Positions 26,853 through 36,503 of a stretch of 64,000 nucleotides of DNA are shown piece after piece. The stretch lies in the NCBI RefSeq assembly GCF_002980575.1, contig NZ_PVBS01000002.1, positions 806,001 to 870,000 of the forward strand, written 5' to 3'. Position numbers and translations under genes: made by a program. The notes under the pieces were generated by a model. The model was not told where the DNA came from. It searched no databases and worked only from the letters and a program-made list of their open reading frames with translations. The stretch's first letter is position 1. Every line of letters begins with the position of its first letter. The DNA is from Sphingobacterium gobiense. GTDB taxonomy: Bacteria; Bacteroidota; Bacteroidia; Sphingobacteriales; Sphingobacteriaceae.

Positions 26853-29021
26853 ATGAAAGGAATCATGAAAAAATATATAATCGGATTATTAATAGGCAGC
26901 ATGTTTGTTTCCTGTAAAGACTTTTTGGATGAACGGCAGGTTTCCAGTTTAACGCAGGATTTTTATAACGATGAGGGCGGATTGGAAGCGCTCATTAATG
27001 GGCTGTACGTATACGCTAGAAATAAACACGAATGGGACGGCAGTGGAGCCCGGCTTATTGAGGCGGAAACGGATACGTATCAAACGGCTTCCGCGCCTGT
27101 AGCCCGGTACGCCAGTGCTGAATACGGTACCGATGTCAGCCGTATTGCAGGCAATATCAATAACTTTCTAGGAGAGGTAAATAGTAACTTTGCTGCTATG
27201 GGAGCCTATCCGCATATCAATAACTGTAACTTGGCACTTGAGCAGATCGATCAGGTCGCTCCCGGCAAATTTGGCTCTGATGAGACATTCCGAAACAACA
27301 GAAAAGCAGAAGTTCGTTTTTTGCGTGCATGGGCCTATTATTTGATTTCTAATCAGTTGGGCGATGTTCCTTTGCTCCTTAATGCACGACGAGAGGACGA
27401 TGGTATTTATTATTATCCAAAAGCAAGCTTAGAGGATATTTATAAGCAGATTATTACCGATGTGCGCTTTGCTTATGAGCAACTCCCGCCATTGCAATCG
27501 GATCAGGGCCGCATTACTAAGCTAGCAGCGGGACATTTTTTGGCCAAGGTTTACCTTAATCGTGCACAAGCAGCGGGATTTCAATTGAGTTCGGAAAGCT
27601 CCCTAACTATGTTATATAAAGGCAACGTCAGTACGGACTTGGATTCCTGTATTTATTTTGCCAGCGAGGTGATCAATCTGGCCGGAGGAGAAGGTGGTCT
27701 TGCTCCAGATTATTGGACGTTGTTTGACCCAGCTGTAGCAGAAAAGAATCCGCATCCAGAAATTTTATGGTCCGCACAGTTTGATGTCAATCCTACTACC
27801 CATACGCGCTTTGGCAACAGATCGGTAAATTATCATACCGGGAATTATACTAACCAGTCAGGTGTACAGCGATCCATGCTCTACGGTCGACCATTTGGTA
27901 CATTTAAACCTACCGATTGGGGATATGACAACTTTAAAGATAGAATGTATGATTCGCGTTACAGTAAAACATTCCGTCATGAGTATATCAGCAACATGCC
28001 CAATGCCACAAGTAGTTCGTATACTTGGAATGGTGCTGCGGCCAATTGGTGGAACACGAATAAACCTGCCGACGCACCTACGGTCTCGGCGGGAGAAAAA
28101 CGTATTAAAGAAAATCAACGAGCTATTATTTATGTGGAAAATACGAAAGAAACCGCACTCGATTCGGCCATGGTCCATAGTCAACCGTATCAGTTCATCG
28201 TTCGATGGGTGCGCTCTGCGGTGACAGGAAAATACTACTATAGACTATTTATTGATGGCTCTAATCTGGGACTCGCCACCGGAGCACCGGCTCCTTATCT
28301 TTCTTCGAAGAAACACGTGGATCCTTTGCGTGGAGGAAGTTCAGATGAATCTAATTTTAATAGTGAACAAGGTACCCGAGATGCGATTTTAATGCGTTTG
28401 GCGGAAACATTTTTAATTCGCGCTGAGGCGTATGGCCGTAAAGGCGATTACGGATTGGCTGTAGCGGATATCAACGTCATACGTCGGCGTGCTGCATTTA
28501 AGGCTGGGGAGCCCCGCCCGCAACCCCTTGTTGAATGGGAGTCTCAAGCGCAAGAGCTAACAGAAATCGAGCGGCAAGCACCATATCAAAGTGTTTCTAC
28601 TACATTTGATAAGATCATGGTATCGCAAAACCATTTCACGCCGGGTACACCGGAAGCTCAAAGAGAAAACTATATACCGACTGTTACGTCAAAAGCAGAC
28701 ATGTTTGTTCATTTCATCTATAACGAAAAAGCAAGGGAATTTTTATCTGAGGGACTGGCTTGGGAAGATTTACATAATGCCGGTATCCTATATGAACGTA
28801 CGGTGCATTATAACCAGATGGCTTCAGATCGGATGGGGTTGTGGCCTGTTGCAAGCAATCCGGCCAACGGAAACGGTCAGGATGGAAACGGAAAAGGACA
28901 GATGCAGAAACACCATACATTTAGACCGTGGCCGAATGCTTTTTTAGTTCGGCTTACGGATGAAAATGGTACGCCGTTGGACGAAGCTGCTCGAAAAGCT
29001 TATCAAAATCCCGGATATTAA
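26853..29021 (+). CDS. SusD/RagB-type nutrient-binding lipoprotein
   Basis: This 722-residue lipoprotein (lipobox MFVSC, Cys about residue 21) is the lid of the SusC at 23575. Typical motifs are DFLDERQ after the Cys, EVRFLRAWAYYLISNQLGDVPL, and the C-terminal MRLAETFLIRAEAYGRKGDYGLAVADINVIRRRA and FIYNEKAREFLSEGLAWEDL. It is longer than average (500-600), with an insertion around residues 300-500. ATG 26865 is an alternative start. The operon ends in the strong terminator 21 bp downstream. Confidence 0.95.
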   Translation: MKGIMKKYIIGLLIGSMFVSCKDFLDERQVSSLTQDFYNDEGGLEALINGLYVYARNKHEWDGSGARLIEAETDTYQTASAPVARYASAEYGTDVSRIAGNINNFLGEVNSNFAAMGAYPHINNCNLALEQIDQVAPGKFGSDETFRNNRKAEVRFLRAWAYYLISNQLGDVPLLLNARREDDGIYYYPKASLEDIYKQIITDVRFAYEQLPPLQSDQGRITKLAAGHFLAKVYLNRAQAAGFQLSSESSLTMLYKGNVSTDLDSCIYFASEVINLAGGEGGLAPDYWTLFDPAVAEKNPHPEILWSAQFDVNPTTHTRFGNRSVNYHTGNYTNQSGVQRSMLYGRPFGTFKPTDWGYDNFKDRMYDSRYSKTFRHEYISNMPNATSSSYTWNGAAANWWNTNKPADAPTVSAGEKRIKENQRAIIYVENTKETALDSAMVHSQPYQFIVRWVRSAVTGKYYYRLFIDGSNLGLATGAPAPYLSSKKHVDPLRGGSSDESNFNSEQGTRDAILMRLAETFLIRAEAYGRKGDYGLAVADINVIRRRAAFKAGEPRPQPLVEWESQAQELTEIERQAPYQSVSTTFDKIMVSQNHFTPGTPEAQRENYIPTVTSKADMFVHFIYNEKAREFLSEGLAWEDLHNAGILYERTVHYNQMASDRMGLWPVASNPANGNGQDGNGKGQMQKHHTFRPWPNAFLVRLTDENGTPLDEAARKAYQNPGY

Positions 29022-29041
29022 TCATTAACCTTTAGACATAG

Positions 29042-29080
29042 AGCTGTCCTATTTACGCGCGTAAATAGGACAGCTTTTTT
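29042..29080 (+). terminator. strong Rho-independent terminator after SusCD
   Basis: The palindrome at 29042-29075 has two 17-base arms that are exact reverse complements (a 15-bp stem if a 4-nt loop is allowed) and runs into TTTTTT. It separates the SusCD operon from the promoter of the FAS1 operon. Confidence 0.95.
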
Positions 29081-29134
29081 ATTGATTCGATATTTTGCAG
29101 GGGGGCTGATGACGGTGCAGGACATTTACGCGCA

Positions 29135-29179
29135 CAGGATGCCGCAGGTTGCCATATCAGAACCGATGTAATATATTTG
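29135..29179 (+). promoter_or_regulatory. shared composite promoter/operator element, copy 5 (FAS1-SusCD operon)
   Basis: The order is CAGG (29135), 6 bp, CAGGTTGC (29145-29152), 19 bp, TATATTTG (29172-29179). This copy has a perfect TAnnTTTG -7 box, which fixes the reading of the other four as promoters. It leaves a leader of about 275 nt before the first gene. Confidence 0.75.
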
Positions 29180-29460
29180 ATATATAAAACAATTAAAAAC
29201 CGAAGTACTAACAATAAGCAATAATTAGGAAAAAAAAGCATATAAGATAGACTATACTAAAAACCGAACAAGTAATTAAATAACATGTTGACCGAGTCGA
29301 GGCACGGACCTAAAACAGGATGACAAGACATACTGACATGGAAGACATTTGCGCTAACGACAGCGTGCGCAAAGCCTACGCGGTAACGGCGTCAGCCAAA
29401 TACGAAAAACTAATCTACGGTAGTAGAACTTAAATTTTGATAAACCTATAAAACTATGGT
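29180..29460 (+). other. long 5' leader of the FAS1-SusCD operon
   Basis: About 275 nt of non-coding sequence lie between the -7 box and ATG 29461. It contains a stem-loop at 29348-29373 (TTTGCGC with GCGCAAA, plus an inner GCT/AGC pair) and no supported gene. Post-transcriptional control is possible; I recognise no known riboswitch. Confidence 0.45.
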
Positions 29461-31689
29461 ATGCGTTTTTACAAATTAATCTTTTTATTGGGGCTGTTTA
29501 CGGCATTTTGCCTTAGCTGTCGGAAAGAAGCTTTCGATGACTACTACAGCCGCCCGGACGATTTGGAATCGCCGATATATACCCGCCTGGAGGAAGAAGG
29601 AAGATTTTCCCATTTCCGCCGTCTAATCGAAAAAGCGGGCTATATGCAGACGCTCAATCAGGCTGGGTATTGGACACTTTTTGCACCAAATGACGACGCG
29701 GTCAATCGGTTTTTGCAAGAGCACAACTATGCGACAATAGAACAGGTGCCAGACGCCATTGCCGAGCAGATTGTTCGTTACGCATTAATTTACAATGCTT
29801 TTCAGACCAATCGTATATCGGATTACCAATCCAATCTGGGCTGGCAAGAAGGTTTGGGATTCCGGAGGCGCACGGCCTATTATGATGGTTTTCGGAAAGA
29901 GAAAGTGAAGATTAATGGCACGGAAAGGGAGATCGTCGTAGGGGCTTCGAACCGAAATAATGTAACGGTCAACTTTGGAACACCCTATTATGTAGACGGC
30001 GACAACAATAATAAATATGTAACCTATTTCCACGAAAAGTATAGGCAGTTTAATAGCCTCACGGCTGATGATTATAATTTCTTTTACCCATCGACACCAA
30101 CTTCTAACTTCCATTTCATGGGCGGTTCGGTCGCGAAAGCCGATATTATTGCCGAAAACGGGGTGATACATGAAGTGGATGTAGTGACATTACCCCGTCC
30201 GAGTTTAGATCAGTATCTGCGCGAAAATGATGAATACAGCTTTTTCCGCGATTCCATTTTAAACCAGTTTTTCGTGACATACGAATACAGTCCTACAGCG
30301 AGTAAAACTTACGAATATCGGACAGGCCAAGTAGAAGAGGTATACATCAAAGTCTATGATCCACTGTTAGCCTTTTCGCCTAACAATGAGAACTTTCTCA
30401 AGGAGGAGGACAATGACGGACAGCAAGATGGTTATAGTATGTTTATTCCCACCAATGATGTCATAGAGCCCTGGATACGCAACGTGTTTCTAGAACATTA
30501 CAGAACACTGAATCGAGTTCCCAAAGGGGTGATGGCAGATTTCATCAACACCATGTTGTGGCAAAGTGCCGTATGGCCCAGTCAGTTCTCCACAAAAACC
30601 AACCTACATGAAGAACCGGCCCGCTTTACCAAAGCCGATATTACCGACAAACAAATGGTAAGCAACGGATTCTTTTATGGGACGAGTAAGATACAGGAAT
30701 CTGATTTGTTCAATACGGTATATAAACATGTGATTTTAGATCCCGAATATTCGCTGATGTTAATGCTGTTGGAGCGCGAACACAAACGGCTTGTTATCAA
30801 TCCAGGAACGAAGTTTACACTGTTTTTGTTTTCCAACAGTCTGTTGAATAGATTAGGTTATTCCTATAACGAACGCTTGAACGAGTGGTCATGGATAGAC
30901 CGTAATGGGAATACGATGGGACATGGTCAGACACAGACCCGTCTAGCGCGCTTGCTCTATAGCCATATTATAGAAACACCCAATGATGAACTGGCAAATA
31001 TTAATAATACACAAGGTTTTATCCAAACAGGGGATCGGGCACTGCCAGGTGAATTTATTAAATGGAATAACGGGAATATTTACGCTGCCGGCAACGAACG
31101 CTTACAAGAGCCGGTACAGATTGTTGGAACAGCAAAATTTGGGAATAATGGACGGGTATATTACGTAAACAATCTGTTGGAATTCTCGAATGAAACAGCG
31201 GGTGAAGCCATGGCTCGTGTGGCGACGGAGAACCCTAATGTTAGCCGGTTCTGGGAGTATGTCTTAAGATCACCGCTTTACGTAGCAAACGATCGGGTAA
31301 TTACCGGGGTGGCGGGAGGAAGCCTATATACCTTATTAATGCCAAATAACGATGCGGTACAGCAGGCTATAGATGACGGCGTCTTGCCGGCTGATCCAGC
31401 AACGGGCGATATCGTCGGTAAATTCCAGATAGAGAACTTTATTAAATACCATATCCTGACCAATGTCAATGTTGCCGCTGATGGTAACCAAGATATTCTA
31501 TCCGCTATTACGTTGATGAAAGACGAAAACGATGAATCGCAAACGGTCAATGTGTCGAATGCTGTCGGGAACTTACGATTTATCGACCGGAAGGGAAGGA
31601 CGATACCTAGCGTTTACAATCCGGATTTATACTTGAGCGATCGTATCGTATTACATGAATTAAATGGATATCTAAATTACAACAATTAA
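29461..31689 (+). CDS. multi-FAS1 (fasciclin) domain lipoprotein
   Basis: This 742-residue lipoprotein (lipobox FCLSC near residue 20) has at least three fasciclin-like repeats. Repeat 1 has FSHFRRLIEKAGYMQTLNQAG-type and YWTLFAPNDDAVNRFLQEH segments near residues 50-90 and the closing GVIHEVDVVTLPR near 235. A second has RLVINPGTKFTLFLFSNSLLNRL, a third SLYTLLMPNNDAVQQAIDDG with FIKYHILTNVN. FAS1 domains mediate adhesion and carbohydrate or protein binding. It is the first gene of a long operon and sits where surface glycan-binding proteins usually lie, 9 bp before a SusC gene. Confidence 0.85.
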   Translation: MRFYKLIFLLGLFTAFCLSCRKEAFDDYYSRPDDLESPIYTRLEEEGRFSHFRRLIEKAGYMQTLNQAGYWTLFAPNDDAVNRFLQEHNYATIEQVPDAIAEQIVRYALIYNAFQTNRISDYQSNLGWQEGLGFRRRTAYYDGFRKEKVKINGTEREIVVGASNRNNVTVNFGTPYYVDGDNNNKYVTYFHEKYRQFNSLTADDYNFFYPSTPTSNFHFMGGSVAKADIIAENGVIHEVDVVTLPRPSLDQYLRENDEYSFFRDSILNQFFVTYEYSPTASKTYEYRTGQVEEVYIKVYDPLLAFSPNNENFLKEEDNDGQQDGYSMFIPTNDVIEPWIRNVFLEHYRTLNRVPKGVMADFINTMLWQSAVWPSQFSTKTNLHEEPARFTKADITDKQMVSNGFFYGTSKIQESDLFNTVYKHVILDPEYSLMLMLLEREHKRLVINPGTKFTLFLFSNSLLNRLGYSYNERLNEWSWIDRNGNTMGHGQTQTRLARLLYSHIIETPNDELANINNTQGFIQTGDRALPGEFIKWNNGNIYAAGNERLQEPVQIVGTAKFGNNGRVYYVNNLLEFSNETAGEAMARVATENPNVSRFWEYVLRSPLYVANDRVITGVAGGSLYTLLMPNNDAVQQAIDDGVLPADPATGDIVGKFQIENFIKYHILTNVNVAADGNQDILSAITLMKDENDESQTVNVSNAVGNLRFIDRKGRTIPSVYNPDLYLSDRIVLHELNGYLNYNN

Positions 31690-31698
31690 ATCCAAATT

Positions 31699-34600
31699 AT
31701 GAGACAATTAATATATCGTTCTTCGTTTCTGTTGTTTTGGATCTGCTGCATAGGGCATACCGCTTTCGCGCAACATATTGTGCGTGGAAAAGTGGTCGAT
31801 GCAACATCTAAACAGCCTTTGGCGGGCGTTACGGTTTCTGAGCTGAGTACCGACAATCGTACCGTATCGGCAACAACAACAGATATCGAAGGTAATTACG
31901 CCTTAGCGGTTACTACGGCCTTGAATCGCCTGAATTTTTCATTTATCAGTTATAACGCGCAGGTGGTACGCATCAATAGTAGAAACCAAATCGACATGCA
32001 GTTGAGCACGAGCGATAGCCAGATTGAAGAGGTGGTTGTAACGGGGACTGGAGGAGTACAACCCAACACAGGTTTATTAAATATATCCGCCCGGGATTTA
32101 ACCACGGCGACCGCCACAATAAACGCGAGTGTGTTGCAGGAGATGCAATCAAGCTCAATAGACGAAGCTTTGCAGGGACGCTTGCCGGGAGTCGATATTG
32201 CTGCCAATTCCGGCGATCCGGGCTCGGGGATGTCGATCCGTATACGGGGTACCTCCTCCTTAAGCGGTAGCGCGGAACCCTTGATTGTGGTCGATGGCAT
32301 GCCCTACGAGACAGAAATTCCTGGGGATTTTAACTTTGGGGCAGCGGATGAAGATGCGTATGCGCAGTTATTGAATGTTGCTCCAGCGGATATAGAAACT
32401 ATCTCGGTGTTAAAGGATGCTGCTGCAACGGCTATGTGGGGTGCTAGAGGTTCCAATGGTGTGCTATTGATTACAACCAAGCGAGGTACCATGTCGAAGC
32501 CGCGGATGGGCTACTCGTTTCGTGGGGCGCTTTCCTCGGTGCCAAGTGCGATCCCGCTGCTCAGTGGCGATCAATATTCTTCCTTGATCCCAGAAATGTA
32601 TATGAACCGTACAGGGCTTCCTTTAAACACATTAGCCAGTAAGGAGTTTCAGTACGATCCAGGAGACGTTTATTACTATCATAATTACAGCCAGAATACA
32701 GACTGGATAAACGCAATTAACCAAACCGGCTTGTCCAATGATCATACCTTTTCGATACAGGGCGGGGGCGAGAAAGCCAGATATTATTCTTCGGTGAGTT
32801 ACTTGGGACAGCGCGGCGTGACCGTCGGGACAGGTTTGAGCCGGATAGCAGCTAGGCTGAACCTGGACTACGATATCTCGGAGCGGATTAAATTCCGTAC
32901 AGACATCGCGTATACCCATACGGTGACTGATCGGAATTACGTCAATTCCAGAGATAATCAGGATAATATCCGTGGAGCGGCGTATGTCAAGATGCCCAAT
33001 ATGAGTTTATGGGAATACGATCCCTACGGCAATATCATGCCGGTGTACTTTTCGCCAGACCGGAATATTCAGGGGGTCTATCCCGGCACTTATAGTCCCG
33101 CGGCAATGGCTGAATATGCATACAACAAGCACATGGGGGAACGGATTACACCGACCTTTAATTTACGCTATGAACTGATTAGAGGGATATTGTTTTCGGA
33201 CTTGAGTGTGATGTTTGATATGAACAACACACGGGTAAACAATTTCTTACCGCAACTAGCAACCGGTAGACCCTATACGGAGACGGTCGTGAACCGTGCG
33301 GGGGAATCCGATCGCGATGATTTTCGAATGCAAACGAAAGCAAATCTGATTTATACACCCAATCTCGGTGATAAAATGAAACATGATTTGCAGATGTTGT
33401 TTTCTTGGCAGACAGACGATTTTCGTGGGTTGAGTTATGAATCGATGATATCGAATACAGCTTCTACCTTATTGACCGATCCATCGAATCCAGGCCGAAC
33501 ACAGAATAATGAATTAGCATTGCGGGGAGGAGAAGGACAATCGCGTTCGATTGGCGGTGTATTTAGTACGCAATATAAGTTCTTGGACCGTTATATCGTG
33601 AATGTGGGTATACGGGGGGACGGGAACTCTAAATTCGGAGCAAACTATCGTTACGGCTATTTTCCGTCCATTTCTACACGCTGGCGTGTTTCAGGTGAAC
33701 GCTTTATGGAAAACTTACCCTTTATTGATGAGTTGAGTTTCCGTGCAAGTTACGGGCATTCGGGGAAAGCACCCCGTTACGATTACCTCTTTTACAGCAA
33801 TATTAACAGCTATGATCAGACTTATTTAGGCGAGGCAGGGACGGTCCCGGCGAATATGGCGTATAGAAACCTGAAATTTGAACGGGTGAAGGGAGCCAAT
33901 GTGGGACTAAATCTGGAAATGTGGAAACGTCGTTTCCGTTTGGATATGGAGTTTTACCGCAACCGCACCACCGATATGCTATTCGATGACTTGGGCGTGC
34001 CCAACACCTCTGGATTCGAAAGTATCTGGCTCAATTATGGCGTGATGGACAATCAAGGGTGGGAACTTAACCTTCATGCGACTCCGTACCGTTCGAAAAA
34101 TCTAATGGTCGATTTTGCTTTCAATATCGCTCGGAACCTGAATGTAGTCCGCGAGGTGCCGGAGTTTTTTGTGAACGAATCTGGTACAGGAACCGTAAAT
34201 GGTGATTATAAGCGGTATCTGCGGATTAATAATCCCATTGGTTCTTTTTACGGCTATCGGTACGAAGGGGTGTATTCCACATTAGAGGAAACCATTGCAA
34301 AAGATGCCAACGGACAGGCTATTTATGGTCCGGACGGCGAACCCGTGTATATGCGGTTTAATTACCCGTATACAGACTACGTATTCCAGCCGGGGGATGC
34401 AAAATATGCCGACATCAACAACGACGGCAGTATAGACGAGCGGGATATCGTTTACCTGGGCAATTCCAATCCGAAGTTTACCGGCGGATTCGGCCCATCG
34501 ATTACGATTAAGAATAGTTTGCGGATTAACCTGTTTTTCAACTTCCGTCTAGGGTATGAAGCCATTAACGATGCATTGATGCATACCACAAAGATGACGA

Positions 34601-34971
34601 ACTATGATAATCAGTCTACCGCTGTATTACGCCGCTGGCGGAAAGAGGGTGACGTGACGGATATGCCGCGTGCACTGATGGGTATGGGATATAACTGGTT
34701 GGGATCGGACCGGTATGTTCAGGATGCGTCATTTCTGCGTTTTCGCTCGGCTACCGTTAGTTATACCTTTAATCGAGGCAGTATGATCGATCGTATAGGC
34801 ATGAGTAATCTGCGTTTATACGTAACAGGCGAAAACTTCTATACTTGGACGCGTTACCTCGGACAGGATCCGGAAGTGAATATGGAAAAAGGGATTTTCG
34901 GAGTGGCACGGGATAACTCTCGGACACCACCAACGATGCGCTTTACATTTGGTTTATCGACAAGTTTTTAA
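31699..34971 (+). CDS. SusC/RagA-type TonB-linked outer membrane transporter
   Basis: This 1090-residue transporter has a signal peptide (ending HTAFAQ), a carboxypeptidase-regulatory-like domain (IVRGKVVDATSKQPLAGVTV) and the EEVVVTGTG motif near residue 110. The plug is normal (SIDEALQGRLPGVDIAANSGDPGSG, IRIRGTSSLSG, EPLIVVDGMPY, AAATAMWGARGSNGVLLITTKRG). The C-terminal Phe (GLSTSF) fits an outer-membrane barrel. It is translated between a FAS1 lipoprotein and a SusD and probably imports pectin oligosaccharides. Confidence 0.95.
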   Translation: MRQLIYRSSFLLFWICCIGHTAFAQHIVRGKVVDATSKQPLAGVTVSELSTDNRTVSATTTDIEGNYALAVTTALNRLNFSFISYNAQVVRINSRNQIDMQLSTSDSQIEEVVVTGTGGVQPNTGLLNISARDLTTATATINASVLQEMQSSSIDEALQGRLPGVDIAANSGDPGSGMSIRIRGTSSLSGSAEPLIVVDGMPYETEIPGDFNFGAADEDAYAQLLNVAPADIETISVLKDAAATAMWGARGSNGVLLITTKRGTMSKPRMGYSFRGALSSVPSAIPLLSGDQYSSLIPEMYMNRTGLPLNTLASKEFQYDPGDVYYYHNYSQNTDWINAINQTGLSNDHTFSIQGGGEKARYYSSVSYLGQRGVTVGTGLSRIAARLNLDYDISERIKFRTDIAYTHTVTDRNYVNSRDNQDNIRGAAYVKMPNMSLWEYDPYGNIMPVYFSPDRNIQGVYPGTYSPAAMAEYAYNKHMGERITPTFNLRYELIRGILFSDLSVMFDMNNTRVNNFLPQLATGRPYTETVVNRAGESDRDDFRMQTKANLIYTPNLGDKMKHDLQMLFSWQTDDFRGLSYESMISNTASTLLTDPSNPGRTQNNELALRGGEGQSRSIGGVFSTQYKFLDRYIVNVGIRGDGNSKFGANYRYGYFPSISTRWRVSGERFMENLPFIDELSFRASYGHSGKAPRYDYLFYSNINSYDQTYLGEAGTVPANMAYRNLKFERVKGANVGLNLEMWKRRFRLDMEFYRNRTTDMLFDDLGVPNTSGFESIWLNYGVMDNQGWELNLHATPYRSKNLMVDFAFNIARNLNVVREVPEFFVNESGTGTVNGDYKRYLRINNPIGSFYGYRYEGVYSTLEETIAKDANGQAIYGPDGEPVYMRFNYPYTDYVFQPGDAKYADINNDGSIDERDIVYLGNSNPKFTGGFGPSITIKNSLRINLFFNFRLGYEAINDALMHTTKMTNYDNQSTAVLRRWRKEGDVTDMPRALMGMGYNWLGSDRYVQDASFLRFRSATVSYTFNRGSMIDRIGMSNLRLYVTGENFYTWTRYLGQDPEVNMEKGIFGVARDNSRTPPTMRFTFGLSTSF

Positions 34972-34987
34972 CCTAGAAGAGATAGTG

Positions 34988-36490
34988 ATGATACATATAT
35001 TCAAAAAATCAATTTCCGTCCTAGCACTTGCCTTGCTGAGTTTCAGTTCCTGTAATAAATGGTTAGAGCTCAAGCCACAAGAGGGTGTAGTGGCCGAAGA
35101 CTATTGGAAGACGAAAGAACAGGTACGGGCTGCGGTCAATGGACTGTATATATCCTTGATAACACCGATCTATGGCAATCGACACCTTAGTCAGGAGCTG
35201 TTTATGCATGCCGAGATCCGTACCGATATGGTCGATATCAGTACATTCGCTCCACAGACGTATACCGAATACCGTTTTGCCGATATGCTGCCAACCAATT
35301 TGTTCAGCAATTGGGGGATGTTCTATAAGATTATTAACTACTGCAATAACGTCATCGACAACGCGCCAGCCGTCAGAGAAGTTGATCCAACGTTTACACA
35401 AGCAGATCTAGATGCTTATGTAGGTGAGGCCTTGGCAATCCGGGCTTGGATGTATCTTAATTTGGCGCGTATCTGGGGTGATGTACCGATTAAGTTAACG
35501 TATACGGCGTCAGACGAAGATTTGGTGTCTATCGCGAAATCGCCGCAGGCAGCAGTACTGCAAGCGGCAGTAGACGACTTGGTTCGTGCGGAACCGATGG
35601 TGCGTGAAACGTTTGGTAACAACGCTGCAGATAAAGGTAAAATAACCCGTTATGCGGTCAACGCGCTGCTGGCGGATGCCTATCTGTGGCAAGATGAATT
35701 TCAAAAAGCGGCAGATGCCTGCGATAAAATTATCGATGCCGGCATATATGAGCTGGTACCAGGCGATCCATCAACTTGGTTGAACCAGCTTTTTGGACAG
35801 GGTAACTCTGTCGAAGGCATTTTTGAATTGCAGTATGACCGGCAGCAACTGAATCCTTTTTATGCTTTATTCCGATTGAATGCCCTTTACACAGCCGGAC
35901 AGCATGTATATGAAGATTTATTCCAATTTGATGCTGCGGATCCGACAAACTTTGACGTGCGCGGCGATCGGGGTGCATTGTCAACCGCGACCAATATGAT
36001 CTACAAGTACCATGGCCTAAACCGTACGCAGACCAAGTCGCTGGAAGAATCCTATACGCATTGGATGGTTTACCGCTATGCGGATGTACTCCTGATGAAA
36101 GCAGAAGCACTAAATGGCCTGAACCGGGGGCAGGAGGCCCTAGACTTGATTTACATGATTCGGGAACGTGGAAATGCGATGCAAGGTACTGATTTAGATC
36201 CCGCCCCAGATGACCAGCAGGGCATCACCACGTTTATCGTCGAGGAACGTGCCCGGGAATTTGCATACGAAGGCAAGCGTTGGTTTGATGTGTTGCGCAA
36301 TGCGCGCCGAAACAACTACCAACGGATCGATTTGATTACCAGTATGGTCTTGAATTATGCGCCGGCAGATAGGCAACAGGCCATGTTGGGCAAATACCGT
36401 GATGTAGATAGCCATTATCTTCCAATTTATTTTATCGAGATCCAACGTAGTGGCGGTGTATTGCAACAAAACCCTTTTTATGGAAACTAA
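34988..36490 (+). CDS. SusD/RagB-type nutrient-binding lipoprotein
   Basis: This 500-residue lipoprotein (lipobox SFSSC) is the partner of the SusC ending 16 bp earlier. Markers are NKWLELKPQEGVVAEDYW, EALAIRAWMYLNLARIWGDVPI, VYRYADVLLMKAEALNGLNRGQEALDLIYMIRERG and VEERAREFAYEGKRWFDVLRNAR. I chose ATG 34988, preceded by a purine-rich AGAAGAGATAG; the in-frame TTG at 34949 would overlap SusC and give no lipoprotein signal. Confidence 0.95.
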   Translation: MIHIFKKSISVLALALLSFSSCNKWLELKPQEGVVAEDYWKTKEQVRAAVNGLYISLITPIYGNRHLSQELFMHAEIRTDMVDISTFAPQTYTEYRFADMLPTNLFSNWGMFYKIINYCNNVIDNAPAVREVDPTFTQADLDAYVGEALAIRAWMYLNLARIWGDVPIKLTYTASDEDLVSIAKSPQAAVLQAAVDDLVRAEPMVRETFGNNAADKGKITRYAVNALLADAYLWQDEFQKAADACDKIIDAGIYELVPGDPSTWLNQLFGQGNSVEGIFELQYDRQQLNPFYALFRLNALYTAGQHVYEDLFQFDAADPTNFDVRGDRGALSTATNMIYKYHGLNRTQTKSLEESYTHWMVYRYADVLLMKAEALNGLNRGQEALDLIYMIRERGNAMQGTDLDPAPDDQQGITTFIVEERAREFAYEGKRWFDVLRNARRNNYQRIDLITSMVLNYAPADRQQAMLGKYRDVDSHYLPIYFIEIQRSGGVLQQNPFYGN

Positions 36491-36503
36491 AGACATAACA
36501 GTG

